DNA of 64,000 nt from Labilibacter sediminis (GCF_005877885.1 NZ_VCHY01000001.1:434001-498000), one strand, 5' to 3'; shown: positions 16,636 through 26,641, counted from the stretch's first letter. Notes: generated from the letters alone by a model not told the origin. Numbers and translations are program-made.

Positions 16636-17673
16636 ATGATAAAAAAGAAATCAAAACAAATAATTAGAATTTTATTGCTTATAGGAACGGCTACCTCTTT
16701 ATACTTTGTCCCTTGGCCAATATTAAAAGTTTGGATTACGCCTTTACCTGAAACAGTTCAAAAACAAGTAGATAAAGCGAATAACTATGGCTTTGATGGT
16801 ATAATTGTTTATGTAGACAAAAAGGGAGAAAAACCTGAATTTTATGCCTCAGGACATAAAAATAGAGAAAACGAAGTTCCAGCAGACCCGCATTCTTTAT
16901 TCAAAATAGCTAGTGTAAATAAACTGTATATTGCTGTAGCTATTACTAAATTGGTAAATGATGGATATTTAGCATTAGACAAAGTCCTTGATGATTATTT
17001 ACCTGAATTAAAAGGTAGAATTGAATATGCCGATAAAATCACCTTGAAAATGATGGTTCAACATACAAGTGGCATTCCTAATTTCACCGATACAAAAAAC
17101 TATTGGATAACTCCAAAAGAAACAGCAGATGAAAATCTTACATTGGTTTTGGATTTACCTGCTAATTTTAAACCCGGTGAAGCTTATCAATATTCCAACA
17201 CAAACTACTTACTACTCGACAAAATAATGAACCGGATCATTGGATATGATACATTTCGCTACATACAGCAAGAGATTTTAATCCCACTTAACTTAAAACA
17301 GACTTTTGGTTCCATTAACGATGTAAACATGGATGATATAATTAGTGGATATTACGTGGGCTATGATAGGGATTTAAAAACGGATAACATAGACTCAATG
17401 TTGGCCACTGCAGAAGATGTCGGTAAATTTATTAGAGCTCTTAATGATGGCTCTGTATTTAAAAATAAAGAAGAGCAAGAGATTTATTCCTCAATTTATA
17501 AGTATGAACATACCGGATTGATTCCTGGTTACCAAACTATTGCCAGATATCATAAGCACATAGATACAGTTGTTATTCAATTCACAAATACTGTCGACTT
17601 TGAAGGCTATAATTGGACTTTATCAGAAATAATGTATAATCGAATAGTAAAAATATTGAGCAATAAAAACTAG
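16636..17673 (+). CDS. Membrane-anchored serine hydrolase, beta-lactamase class C / PBP4* family
   Basis: A hydrophobic segment at about 10-25 anchors or exports the protein. The three family motifs are present: SxxK as Ser93-Val-Asn-Lys96, YxN as Tyr186-Ser-Asn188, and the KTG-equivalent His292-Thr-Gly294. These define the beta-lactamase/D-alanyl-D-alanine carboxypeptidase/esterase superfamily. In this clade (HTG rather than KTG) esterase or peptidase activity is as likely as beta-lactam hydrolysis, so I do not call it a resistance gene. It follows the SDR gene by 13 bases. Confidence 0.82.
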   Translation: MIKKKSKQIIRILLLIGTATSLYFVPWPILKVWITPLPETVQKQVDKANNYGFDGIIVYVDKKGEKPEFYASGHKNRENEVPADPHSLFKIASVNKLYIAVAITKLVNDGYLALDKVLDDYLPELKGRIEYADKITLKMMVQHTSGIPNFTDTKNYWITPKETADENLTLVLDLPANFKPGEAYQYSNTNYLLLDKIMNRIIGYDTFRYIQQEILIPLNLKQTFGSINDVNMDDIISGYYVGYDRDLKTDNIDSMLATAEDVGKFIRALNDGSVFKNKEEQEIYSSIYKYEHTGLIPGYQTIARYHKHIDTVVIQFTNTVDFEGYNWTLSEIMYNRIVKILSNKN

Positions 17674-17692
17674 CCACAAACCGCATAGCTCC

Positions 17693-17892
17693 CCCACTGC
17701 CTCAACATTATTTCTTGTGACACTCCAATAACAAAACCATACGAAAAGATTTGTGCACTAGCCAAGGGTCGTCGGAAAATTTTAAGGATGTGCTTACAAA
17801 TTTAATTGTGCACAAAACAAGCAGCCTAAGGCAAAACATTGTAAAATAAGTTCAGGGCAGGTGGGGTTATTTATGAGTTGTAAGCAATTTTC
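17693..17892 (+). repeat. Dispersed repeat family, full-length copy 6
   Basis: Same order of blocks as the copies at 13890 and 14896: CTCAACATTATTTCTTGTGAC, CGAAAAGATTTGTGCACTAG, GATGTGCTTAC, ACAAGCAGCCTAAGGC, GGCAGGTGGGGTT and GAGTTGTAAGC. It lies between the serine hydrolase gene and the minus-strand lipoprotein gene. Confidence 0.7.
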
Positions 17893-17934
17893 GGAGCGCT
17901 TAAGCAAAATACAGATTTGGTATATTAACCAACA

Positions 17935-18849
17935 CTATTGGCTAATTCGATAAAGCGTATCCACACAGTTACCGAAACAATATGGCTCATAGTGCGAACG
18001 CCAGGTGGAACGTTTAATAGCGTAATTATCATCTATCCGCGTTAAGGTACCTGATTCGCTTTCGTATTCATTGGTTCTCTCGAACCTAAATACTTCATCA
18101 CATATTGTACCGGTATAGGTTATGTCCATGTCATCGGTATAACTTGCTGTGGTACCGTTTTGCGTAACGGTCAACTGTATTTCTCCGCCGAATTGGTTGG
18201 CACAGGAGTTTTCGCATTCATAAATACCTTGCCACAAACCTGAGAAGTCAAACGTTTCTGTACAATCACTTTGTGTAATATCGAATGCAACTTCGTCAAT
18301 ACTGACCACAGCATCAATGGCCGACACCATTTCTATACACAGCACTACTGTACCTGTATTCACAATTTGAATGGAAGGCTGGTCTAGTGGGACCTCTTTG
18401 GGCATAGGCGCGCCGAAAAACCCGGGCGATAAGTTATAGGGGCCATAACTTATTGAGCTTAAGCAAGCCGTTTCGGGACTATCTCCAACTTTAATATGTA
18501 TCCATCCGGTTTCATCGTTCTGAAGAGCGGAGTTTATCAATGCCGATTTCAATGCACTTTTTTGATAGCTTACGGATGCATTCTTAAGGGTTTTTAGTAT
18601 GTCAATCTTTGCACTTTTAAGCATTTTAATCTCCGGAGGAACGTTTAGTGTTATAACCTGATTGGTGGGTTGATTGGCCACCAACTGAATATCCTGAAAA
18701 GCTCCATTAAGAGGAAAAGATAAACTAGTGAATGCGCTAGTATCAGTTGAATCATCTTTTGAACAGCTAACAAGGAACATGCAGATGATAAAAAGTGTCT
18801 GAACCAGGATGGAGTGTCTATGGAGAGATAAAAATTGAATCGTACACAT
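17935..18849 (-). CDS. Hypothetical lipoprotein
   Basis: A 304-residue protein whose leader ends in FLVSC, with the lipidated Cys about 29 residues in, followed by acidic SKDDSTDTS, a usual Bacteroidota lipoprotein start. The rest is predominantly beta with no recognised domain; two cysteine-rich stretches (YECENSC and YCFGNC) near residues 212-295 may form disulphides. It is the only gene on the minus strand in the 14-20 kb block and is bracketed by repeat copies at 17693-17892 and 18936-19066. Confidence 0.65.
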   Translation of the reverse strand: MCTIQFLSLHRHSILVQTLFIICMFLVSCSKDDSTDTSAFTSLSFPLNGAFQDIQLVANQPTNQVITLNVPPEIKMLKSAKIDILKTLKNASVSYQKSALKSALINSALQNDETGWIHIKVGDSPETACLSSISYGPYNLSPGFFGAPMPKEVPLDQPSIQIVNTGTVVLCIEMVSAIDAVVSIDEVAFDITQSDCTETFDFSGLWQGIYECENSCANQFGGEIQLTVTQNGTTASYTDDMDITYTGTICDEVFRFERTNEYESESGTLTRIDDNYAIKRSTWRSHYEPYCFGNCVDTLYRISQ

Positions 18850-18935
18850 AATATAATAAGTAAGTATGTTATAGCTTTTCTTGTTTTTAAAATTTACAAG
18901 TTACGGCACAATCAAAAAAAACACAATGTTATTGT

Positions 18936-19066
18936 ACCTCCCGTACAGTAAGATCTCGTGACACTCAAATTTAAAACCACACAAAAGGATTTATACTGTA
19001 GCCAGAGCTTATAAGTACATCTTCCCTTAATGCAATGTAAGTACACTATAGTTGGAGTTGTTTGGT
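18936..19066 (+). repeat. Dispersed repeat family, degraded copy 7
   Basis: Proximal blocks CAGTAAGATCTCGTGACACTC, AACCACACAAAAGGATTTAT and TGTAGCC are recognisable, the distal half only weakly (GGAGTTGTTTGG). It lies in the 358-bp gap before the oxidoreductase gene. Confidence 0.55.
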
Positions 19067-19207
19067 AGTTGTGCCATTCCCCACCTCTCTCAAAATCAAG
19101 ATTAAGCTATTGAGCTTACACTCAAATCCAAAGGGAATCGTTAACTTTAGAAGTTAACGTTAGCCACCATCAGATTACAATATTTTTAAACTCTAAAATT
19201 TGAGATA

Positions 19208-20161
19208 ATGGAATTAATGAAAGCAGTTATATATAACAAAAAGGGATCACCTGACAAGTTAATTTATAAGGACGTAGAGAAGCCGATACCCAACGACAAT
19301 GAAGTATTGATAAAAATATATGCGACATCAATAAATGCAGCAGATTATCGGCCAATGAAATTGGGAATCATACCAAAGAAAAAGATTTTTGGAGCCGATG
19401 TGTCTGGTAAAGTAGAATCTGTAGGCAAAAACATTCGTAAGTTTAAACCTGGAGATGATGTAATAGGCGACCTTTCTGATTTTGGATATGGAGGTTTTGC
19501 GGAATACGCAACGGCTCCGGAGGAAGCCTTTGTATTAAAACCGGCAAACATATCATATGAAACTGCTGCCGCTATACCTCTTGCAGGAATAACGGCTTTA
19601 CAGGCAGTGCGAAATAAGGCGAATATTCAGAAAGGGAATCAGGTGTTAATTGTTGGTAGTAGCGGTGGTGTTGGTACTTTTGCTGTTCAACTCGCAAAAT
19701 ATTTTGGTGCGGAAGTAACAGCAGTATGCAGTACGCGAAATATAGTACAAAGCAGTACGCTCGGAGCAAATTATACAATTGATTACACAAAGGAAGATTT
19801 TACAAAAAATGATAAAACTTACGACATTGTTTTGGCAGTCAATGGGAATTACTCGCTTTCTGCTTACAAACGAGTCTTAAATAAACATGGCGTTTATGTA
19901 ATGGTTGGAGGTGCTATGATGCAGGTTATTAAAACATTGTTGTTTGCTAAACTATTGTCTCTTGGCTCTAAAAAAATGTATTCGCTTTATGCAAAATCAA
20001 ATCCAAAAGATTTGGAATTTGTCGCAAAGCTTGTTGCAGATGGCCACATAAAGCCTATAATTGAACAGCGTTTCCCCCTTGATAAAACAGCCAATGCAAT
20101 GCGCTACGTTGGAGAAGGACATGCACAGGGGAAAGTTGTGATAAATGTGAATGGAGAATAG
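19208..20161 (+). CDS. Zinc-free medium-chain dehydrogenase (quinone oxidoreductase-like)
   Basis: The N-terminal GroES-like domain (about 5-110) shows the typical GADVSGKVESVGKNIRKFKPGD region, and the C-terminal Rossmann domain has GSSGGVGTFAVQLAKYFGA. No catalytic or structural zinc cysteines are present, placing it with the zinc-independent quinone oxidoreductase/zeta-crystallin group rather than alcohol dehydrogenases. It should use NAD(P)H to reduce quinones or enones. The ATG at codon 4 (MKAVIYNKKG) is the more usual family start. It is preceded by a copy of the dispersed repeat and stands alone. Confidence 0.83.
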   Translation: MELMKAVIYNKKGSPDKLIYKDVEKPIPNDNEVLIKIYATSINAADYRPMKLGIIPKKKIFGADVSGKVESVGKNIRKFKPGDDVIGDLSDFGYGGFAEYATAPEEAFVLKPANISYETAAAIPLAGITALQAVRNKANIQKGNQVLIVGSSGGVGTFAVQLAKYFGAEVTAVCSTRNIVQSSTLGANYTIDYTKEDFTKNDKTYDIVLAVNGNYSLSAYKRVLNKHGVYVMVGGAMMQVIKTLLFAKLLSLGSKKMYSLYAKSNPKDLEFVAKLVADGHIKPIIEQRFPLDKTANAMRYVGEGHAQGKVVINVNGE

Positions 20162-20301
20162 AAATGGCTATGCTAATAGTCGTAATATCGCACTAGTCCC
20201 TTAGCAAAAATCAACCCACATTTATTATCCACTCTCCCGTAAACTATTATACACCTGATATTGTGAGAAACAACATCTCACATATGAACAACAAACAGAT
20301 C

Positions 20302-20676
20302 TTAACTTACCTTCTTTCTATTAAGCAACCATTCAACTAAATAGTATCTACTGTATGAATAGTGACAGATAACTTCTTCGCTTAATAATGCTTTATGGAG
20401 TAATATTGCTATAGCTGTTTCAAAAGGCTTTTGAGCTATAAGTCCAACAGATTTCTTCTTTCCACCAAAAACATAACGCATCATATCAATGGCCATAAAT
20501 ATTTCGGAATCGCTAATATTTAATTTTGCCCTTGAGAAATCAACCAATACATTATATTGATTTACCAGTTCAATTTCTTTTAACCTGTTAGCTAGATCTG
20601 TTATTGTAAACTGTCCTTTAAAGCGAATACAATACCCTTCTATCTCTCTTTTATACACTACACTAATCATCTTCAC
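20302..20676 (-). CDS. Small STAS/SpoIIAA-like hypothetical protein
   Basis: A 124-residue soluble protein whose pattern (a strand pair, then YNVLVDFSRAKLNISDSE, then KSVGLIAQKPFETAIAILL) resembles the SpoIIAA/STAS-like fold of short Bacteroidota proteins. No enzymatic motif is seen. It lies downstream of the SusC/SusD operon terminator, so it is probably a separate transcript. Assignment is by pattern only. Confidence 0.55.
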   Translation of the reverse strand: MKMISVVYKREIEGYCIRFKGQFTITDLANRLKEIELVNQYNVLVDFSRAKLNISDSEIFMAIDMMRYVFGGKKKSVGLIAQKPFETAIAILLHKALLSEEVICHYSYSRYYLVEWLLNRKKVS

Positions 20677-20720
20677 TTAATTAATTTGTTCTTCAAGGAT
20701 ATCAGAGAAATTAGTTTACA

Positions 20721-20758
20721 AAAAATCCATAGAGTATTTCCGTTGAAGTACTCTATGG
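20721..20758 (-). terminator. Terminator of the susC/susD operon
   Basis: A perfect 10-bp stem CCATAGAGTA / TACTCTATGG with a 12-base loop is followed on the minus strand by TTTTT. It sits about 85 bases beyond the last operon gene. Confidence 0.8.
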
Positions 20759-20842
20759 AGCTAACAAAACTAACTACAATTACACATCGATGTGAAACAC
20801 CAACAAAAATCCAGTAGTCCTTATTTTTTATAAGACAATACC

Positions 20843-21658
20843 TTAGTCTAACCTATACATATCAAAGGTACCTCTATCCCAGCCTTTTCCGTCTTCACCA
20901 TCTTTAGGATAAATAAAATACTCTAATCCTTCAATAGTTCCCAGGCAAGAGTTATAAGTTCCATCACTTAAACTCTTAATCCATGCATTGTCGTAATTAC
21001 CTGGTTCATCAAAGAAGAACTGATCAGGAATATAACAACCTGTTGTAGCTCTTTTAAATATAATTTGAACTGGAGATTCATCAACAGCCCATAAGCCAGT
21101 TACATAAATTGAAAAAGGATCATCTCCCGCCTCAACGTCAACCTCATATTCGTAAACTCTATTCCAGGCATCCGTTTCAATAACGTGAAATGTACCTACA
21201 AAAGCAGATTGATCGAAGTTGCAAAATTTAAATAAGCTCAAATCATAGGTGTTACTATAATTTGCTACTTCATTACCATCTTCTGCATCTATATACAGTG
21301 ATAATTCAACTCCTAAAGGATCGGAATTCTCATAAACACCTGTAATACCAACAGTTCCTATAACCTCTCCGGCAGGTATCAATACCTGTTTATTAACAAA
21401 TTCGAATTGTTCTCCCTCAATAGCCGATGAACTTTCATTAATCATTATTTCATATGTTCTATCCTTATTTACAGCCTTATTCACTCCAATCCCAATACTA
21501 TAAACAGGATTTGTATTATCAACAATCATACTGCCCCTTTCCTCTATAAACCTAACTTGAGAAGGACCGCTGTATTCTTTAACACTATTATCGTAACAAC
21601 TTGTACACATAACAGTAAAAATTACCATAAGAGGTATATATATTCTTTTAATTTTCAT
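20843..21658 (-). CDS. DUF4843-like surface lipoprotein of the Sus-type operon
   Basis: The leader ends CTSC with Cys21 as lipidation site. The following part (VKEYSGPSQVRFIEERGSM, then SIGIGVNKAVNKDRTYEIMI and VLIPAGEVIGTVGI) looks like a Calx-beta/DUF4843-type beta domain, common as the third protein of SusC/SusD operons. A probable C-terminal domain follows. It lies 108 bases after susD and before the terminator, so it is the last gene of the operon. It may help bind the imported ligand at the cell surface, an inference from position. Confidence 0.7.
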   Translation of the reverse strand: MKIKRIYIPLMVIFTVMCTSCYDNSVKEYSGPSQVRFIEERGSMIVDNTNPVYSIGIGVNKAVNKDRTYEIMINESSSAIEGEQFEFVNKQVLIPAGEVIGTVGITGVYENSDPLGVELSLYIDAEDGNEVANYSNTYDLSLFKFCNFDQSAFVGTFHVIETDAWNRVYEYEVDVEAGDDPFSIYVTGLWAVDESPVQIIFKRATTGCYIPDQFFFDEPGNYDNAWIKSLSDGTYNSCLGTIEGLEYFIYPKDGEDGKGWDRGTFDMYRLD

Positions 21659-21766
21659 GCGTTTATAATTTTCATTTGTTGCATGGAACTCTCAAGAAAA
21701 TTCAATCATCCCCTTTGTATAAATTTAGATAATTGAATATTTATGATCGTTTCATGTGTTTAATTT

Positions 21767-23236
21767 TTAGTAACCGTCATTTTGCGTAATAATATCATTC
21801 CCGTTCAACTCTGAAGTTGGTATAGGCCACTGCCACCTGTAATCATCCCCTTCGATAAATAAATCATTAGCCACTGTTGTATTGCTTTGAGGAGTGCGTT
21901 CGAATCCTTTACCCATACGCTTTAAGTCGAAATAATAAAAACCTTCAAACATCAATTCTTTTTGGCGTTCTTTGATAATATATTCTTTTAAATCAACTGA
22001 AGCACCAGTGTCTTTATCAATTAATATTTCAGGAAAATTATGAATTCTATGATTACCTAGCTTATTTAAATCATCTACAGCTTTTCCCTCATTATCCGCC
22101 CCACCTAAATAGGTATATGCTTCAGCTCTGATAAGGTACATTTCTGCTAATCGCATAGGCTTTGGCATGTTAACTCCCTGATTGTCGAACATTGGATTAG
22201 TTGGATATTTATTAAGTAAGTTTCCTGTCCAACCATATAAGGTATAGGTTTCTACCACGTTTTTTTGCCTACGTATATCATTGTCATATTCTTCGAGTAA
22301 TTCAATCCACCAATCTGCCGGAATATAATCGGGTGTTGGATATTGTGTAAATGAATTACGGTTAAAAAAGTTATACCCAATAGCAGCACCTGCATCGGTA
22401 GCTGTATATCCTACCCTCCAAATAATTTCTGATCCCTCATCATTTATCCACATATTCTCATAATTTTCAATGGTAGATAAACTTAGATATGTTGATCCTA
22501 TAACCTCACTTGAGTACTTTATAGCGTCCTCGTAGTTTTTCATATCTAATGCTACCCTTGCCAACAATCCGTTTACCATAGGAACCGAAAAATAATTTTT
22601 ATCATATGAACTAACATCCGGCATTAAATTCAAAGCTTGTTCTAAATCCGCAATGATAAACTGATAAACTTCTTCAACCGTATTTCTTTTCGGACTCGAA
22701 ATTTTATTATAGGTAACATATGGAACACCTAAATCTGTACTTGATGTTGTACCGTATGCTTTCGCATACAATCGCACCAAATTATAATGCAACAAGGCTC
22801 TGGCTACATAAGCTTCTCCGGTAATTCTATTTAAATTATCTTCATCTCCAGGAACCTCTGCAATATTATTTATTAGAAAATTTGCATTGAAAATGGCCGC
22901 ATAATGGTTTGCCCAAACGGCACTCGTTTCGCTTGTTCCGGGATAAATCTTCCATGCATAAGGATCACCGTATTGATTACTATAACCTGTTGCAGCAAGG
23001 GTTACATCCGTCATCATATCCGTTAAAACTGTTAGATAAGTACCATAGGAGGCGCTTGACATAAAAGAGGCATAGATACCATTTAACATGATTTGTGCAT
23101 CTCTTTCTGTTTGTAAAGTTTCATCTACAACAGTAGAATCCTCTGGTTTCACATCAAAAAAGCTTTCACAAGAGTAGGTAGTTACCCCAATAAAAAAGAT
23201 TAATGTGTATAAATAAATATTTTTTCTTCTCATCAC
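21767..23236 (-). CDS. SusD/RagB-family nutrient-binding outer-membrane lipoprotein
   Basis: A 489-residue SusD-like protein: lipobox YSC with Cys23, the family start FFDVKPEDSTVVDETLQTERDAQ, TPR-like helices with ALLHYNLVRLYAKAYG, and the C-terminal signature MRLAEMYLIRAEAY plus FDLKRMG. SusD proteins form the lid over a SusC channel and capture the ligand. It follows susC by 18 bases, so the two are cotranscribed. The ligand is not determined by sequence; the adjoining secreted protease makes peptides more likely than glycans, as for RagAB. Confidence 0.93.
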   Translation of the reverse strand: MMRRKNIYLYTLIFFIGVTTYSCESFFDVKPEDSTVVDETLQTERDAQIMLNGIYASFMSSASYGTYLTVLTDMMTDVTLAATGYSNQYGDPYAWKIYPGTSETSAVWANHYAAIFNANFLINNIAEVPGDEDNLNRITGEAYVARALLHYNLVRLYAKAYGTTSSTDLGVPYVTYNKISSPKRNTVEEVYQFIIADLEQALNLMPDVSSYDKNYFSVPMVNGLLARVALDMKNYEDAIKYSSEVIGSTYLSLSTIENYENMWINDEGSEIIWRVGYTATDAGAAIGYNFFNRNSFTQYPTPDYIPADWWIELLEEYDNDIRRQKNVVETYTLYGWTGNLLNKYPTNPMFDNQGVNMPKPMRLAEMYLIRAEAYTYLGGADNEGKAVDDLNKLGNHRIHNFPEILIDKDTGASVDLKEYIIKERQKELMFEGFYYFDLKRMGKGFERTPQSNTTVANDLFIEGDDYRWQWPIPTSELNGNDIITQNDGY

Positions 23237-23254
23237 TTTAATATTTTAATTACA

Positions 23255-26167
23255 CTAAAAACTTAAGTCAAGACCAATTGTATATGTCTTAACATTAGGG
23301 TACATATTTAATTCGTTAACTCCATAAACCTCAGGATCAATGCCGGTATAACCAGTAACTGTAAATAAGTTTTGACCTTGCACATATAATCTGGCATTTT
23401 GGAAAAACAGTGTTTTCTTTAACCAACTTGAGTTTACATCATAGGATAGCGTTAAGTTCTTCAGTCTTATGAAAGATGCATTTTCCAATAAGCGAGTATC
23501 AAACTGGTTGTCTTGATATTTAGGATCAGGATGTTTTGCTACATCGCCAGGCTGTTTCCAGTAATCCAACATCTCAACACTCTGATTATAGTTGGTAAAC
23601 ATACCTTGGCTCTCTATAAAATATCTCGTATTGTTAACAATCCATTTATCAGCCATCCATGTAAAGAATGCACTTAACTGAAGGTTTTTATAAGCAAAAT
23701 TGGTTCTAAACCCTCCTGTTAATGGTGGCAGATATGATTTTCCTTCTGTTAATACCCTGTCGCTATCGCTATATGTATCAGTTACGGATCCATCAGCTTT
23801 GTACCACAAACCTTTACCCGTTGAAGCGTCTACTCCAGCCCATCGAGTTAAATAAAATGTACCAAGAGGTTCACCAACCGTCATTTTTGTAAACTGCTGA
23901 TCTATTTCCTCTAAACCATTGTATAGCTTGGTTATTTCATTACGGTTATATGCAACATTGGCATTTAAATTAAAGGTAAAGTTGTTGTTTTGAATAATAG
24001 TTGCATCTATTTCAAACTCTATCCCTTTATTATTCATTTCTCCAATATTCTCCATTCTTCCATTCACTCCGCTGGTATGAGAATAAGGAACAAAGAACAA
24101 CATATCGGTTGTTAGTTCATTATACACCTCTAATTTGGTTCTAAACTTGCGTAAAAAAGCAAAATCAATGGCTAAATTGGCCTTCATCTTTTTCTCCCAT
24201 GTAAGATCGTCGTTAGCGTACTGAGTGAAAAAGCTCGCCCCTTGATTCATATACGAACCATAACTAAATAGTCCTAAATGCTCGTAGTTACCAATATTGT
24301 AGTTTCCTGTTTCTCCAATACTACCACGCAACTTAAGTTGATCAATCCATGAAATATCTTTAATAAAATACTCCTCCTGCAAATTCCAACCTAAACCAAC
24401 ACTCCAAAACGTTCCCCACCTGTTATTTATTCCAAAACGAGAGGATCCATCCCTCCTTATGCTTAAATCAAGAAGATATTTATAATTGTAGTTATAATTC
24501 ATATTGGCAAAAAAGGATGCCAGGGTGTAGCTACTTCCATTACCTCCCCATGAACCTGTTTCTGCAGCAACATCTACCACCTTTAGGTAATCATTAGGCA
24601 TTCCTTTAGCGCTAACACTCATTGAAGTATAGTAATTAGCTACGGCCTCCTGTCCTAATAAAAAGTCGAAATTATGTGCTTCATTTACACTCAGCTTGTA
24701 CTTTAATGTGTTTGTAGGAGTAACTCTAAAGTTTCTTGAAAACACATTAGCTACAGAACCTTTTTGACCTGAACCTCCAAAGCTTTCAGGACTCATATAA
24801 CTTTTAGCTGTATAATCGTAAAAGTCAACTCCCAAATTTGATTTAAATACCAGATTATTTAAAAGATGAACATCGAAAAACACGCCTCCCACAATTTTCA
24901 GGGTATTTGATTTATTATCATTCAATGACAATTCCTCTAATGGGTTTACCTCTGATGGGAATCCTTCTTGATTATAACTTCCATCCGGGTTTTTATTGTA
25001 CAAATAAGGATTAAGCATTCGGGCTGCAAAAACCGGATTAAGAAGACTGTTAGAAATGGTATTGGTATTGTTCTTTTCTTCGTAACCAACCATCATATTA
25101 ATGCCAAAATTTGCTTTATCTGACATTTTATTATCAAGATTTAAGCGAAAAGTCATACGTTCAAAATCTGACCTGTCCAAAATACCATCCTTAAAGTAAT
25201 ATCCTCCAGATACAAAAAACCTTGTTTTATCACTACCTCCACTGGCTGAAATTTCATGGGATTGAGAAAGGGCATTGTGCATTACTTCATCAAACCAGTT
25301 GGTATTATGCTTCATTAACTCAAGCTTTTCTTCTGGTGTATATGTTTTGTTGCCGGTTTCTTCTTCATACTGAATCTTTTGAACCGTTGACATCATCTCA
25401 AAATTATCGTTGGCCACCTGACTCAATCCATATTGTCCTCGGTATTTAACAACTGTTTGTTCATTAAAACCACCTCTTTTGGTTGTAATTACGATAACAC
25501 CATTACTAGCTCTTGAACCATATAAGGCTGTTGCAGTTGCATCCTTTAGTATAGAAATACTTTCAATATCATTGGTATTAATTGAACTAAACTGCCCCGA
25601 TGTAATTTGAATTCCATCCATAATATACAAAGGATCGTTACCAGCATTTACTGAACTTACACCTCGTATCCGGATAGTGGCTGAAGAACCTGGCGCTCCC
25701 GATGAACTAACCGATAAAACACCAGGAGCTTGTCCCTGCAATGCCTGATCGAAACCAACCACAGGCACTTGCTCAATTTTTTTAGCATCAACTATTTCAA
25801 CAGATCCTGTATAGGTTCCTTTCTTTTGAATACCGTAACTGGTAATTACAACCTCCTCTAAATCTTCTGTATCCAATGTTAGTAATACATCAATCTTGAC
25901 TTGACCCGAAAAAGGAATATCCTGCGTTTCAAATCCGATAAATGAGTAACTCAATGTTTTTATTGTATCTGAAACCTGTAAACTATATGTTCCATCGTAA
26001 CTTGTAATTGTACCTATGGTGGTACCTTTTATTAATACAGTAACACCAATCATGGGTTCTTTTGTTGTATTATCTCTTACAGTACCGCTGACAGTAACAG
26101 TTTGTGCCCATATAGCACTTGTGCCAATCATCATCAACAATACCCATAAACTAAGTATCTTCTTCAT
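23255..26167 (-). CDS. SusC/RagA-family TonB-dependent outer-membrane transporter
   Basis: A signal peptide (about 1-21) is followed by a carboxypeptidase-regulatory-like domain (VSGTVRDNTTKEPMIGVTV, about 25-95) and a short VITSYG element. The plug domain, about 125-230, has LQGQAPGVLSVSSSGAPG and IRIRGVSSVNAGNDPLYIMDG. A beta barrel runs to the terminal YTIGLDLSF, a normal outer-membrane C-terminus ending in Phe. At 970 residues it is full size. It imports a ligand captured by the SusD partner using TonB energy. No sugar-processing genes occur in the locus. Confidence 0.95.
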   Translation of the reverse strand: MKKILSLWVLLMMIGTSAIWAQTVTVSGTVRDNTTKEPMIGVTVLIKGTTIGTITSYDGTYSLQVSDTIKTLSYSFIGFETQDIPFSGQVKIDVLLTLDTEDLEEVVITSYGIQKKGTYTGSVEIVDAKKIEQVPVVGFDQALQGQAPGVLSVSSSGAPGSSATIRIRGVSSVNAGNDPLYIMDGIQITSGQFSSINTNDIESISILKDATATALYGSRASNGVIVITTKRGGFNEQTVVKYRGQYGLSQVANDNFEMMSTVQKIQYEEETGNKTYTPEEKLELMKHNTNWFDEVMHNALSQSHEISASGGSDKTRFFVSGGYYFKDGILDRSDFERMTFRLNLDNKMSDKANFGINMMVGYEEKNNTNTISNSLLNPVFAARMLNPYLYNKNPDGSYNQEGFPSEVNPLEELSLNDNKSNTLKIVGGVFFDVHLLNNLVFKSNLGVDFYDYTAKSYMSPESFGGSGQKGSVANVFSRNFRVTPTNTLKYKLSVNEAHNFDFLLGQEAVANYYTSMSVSAKGMPNDYLKVVDVAAETGSWGGNGSSYTLASFFANMNYNYNYKYLLDLSIRRDGSSRFGINNRWGTFWSVGLGWNLQEEYFIKDISWIDQLKLRGSIGETGNYNIGNYEHLGLFSYGSYMNQGASFFTQYANDDLTWEKKMKANLAIDFAFLRKFRTKLEVYNELTTDMLFFVPYSHTSGVNGRMENIGEMNNKGIEFEIDATIIQNNNFTFNLNANVAYNRNEITKLYNGLEEIDQQFTKMTVGEPLGTFYLTRWAGVDASTGKGLWYKADGSVTDTYSDSDRVLTEGKSYLPPLTGGFRTNFAYKNLQLSAFFTWMADKWIVNNTRYFIESQGMFTNYNQSVEMLDYWKQPGDVAKHPDPKYQDNQFDTRLLENASFIRLKNLTLSYDVNSSWLKKTLFFQNARLYVQGQNLFTVTGYTGIDPEVYGVNELNMYPNVKTYTIGLDLSF

Positions 26168-26215
26168 AAGTATTTATTTAATTCGAATAGAATTTTTATT
26201 TAGAAAGGTGCTTTA

Positions 26216-26641
26216 TTATCTGATTTTGATGGGTACTTCATATCTGGAGTAATTCAACGCTTGATCTACCACAAGAATCACTAATATATAGTTGGATGAT
26301 TTTATACTGTTCGGGATGGTTGTTGCAAACAAATATTGGTTGCTTATTTCATCCTGAGTACCACTTAAAGGAAATGTTTCTTCTTCGGGATTCCACGGGT
26401 CATCCCATCCTTTTAATCCTTCTGTAATATATACCGTACACTCCTTTAACTGTATATCATCTGAAAAAGTAGCAGAAAACATAAGGGTGCTTCCACGCAA
26501 ATACTCTGTATTTACTTCTGGAAGAATGATCTTGGCGGTAGGGGAAGTTGTATCCTCTGTCTCATCCTTTTTGCATGAAAAAATAATGCCAGAAAGCACT
26601 AATAAAATGCATGCTTTTTTTATCCAACCTTTTATCATCAT
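26216..26641 (-). CDS. DUF4625-like lipoprotein
   Basis: A 141-residue lipoprotein: the leader ends IFSC (Cys23) then KKDETEDTT. The rest is one immunoglobulin-like beta domain opening with SPTAKIILPEVNTEYLRGSTLMFSATFSDD, typical of DUF4625 proteins found beside SusC/SusD genes. It lies 48 bases upstream of susC on the same strand and after the terminator of the preceding T9SS gene, so it may be the first gene of the susCD transcript. Role unknown; probably surface exposed. Confidence 0.7.
   Translation of the reverse strand: MMIKGWIKKACILLVLSGIIFSCKKDETEDTTSPTAKIILPEVNTEYLRGSTLMFSATFSDDIQLKECTVYITEGLKGWDDPWNPEEETFPLSGTQDEISNQYLFATTIPNSIKSSNYILVILVVDQALNYSRYEVPIKIR

Noticed and set aside
16636-17673. 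Antibiotic-resistance beta-lactamase
   Set aside because: The three motifs fit the wider serine hydrolase family with HTG, which is mostly esterases and peptidases; no resistance claim is supported.
13890-19066. Classical integron gene-cassette array
   Set aside because: No IntI gene and no recognisable paired attC core sites; repeats are larger and do not show the usual fold-back symmetry over their full length. Cassette-like is used descriptively only.
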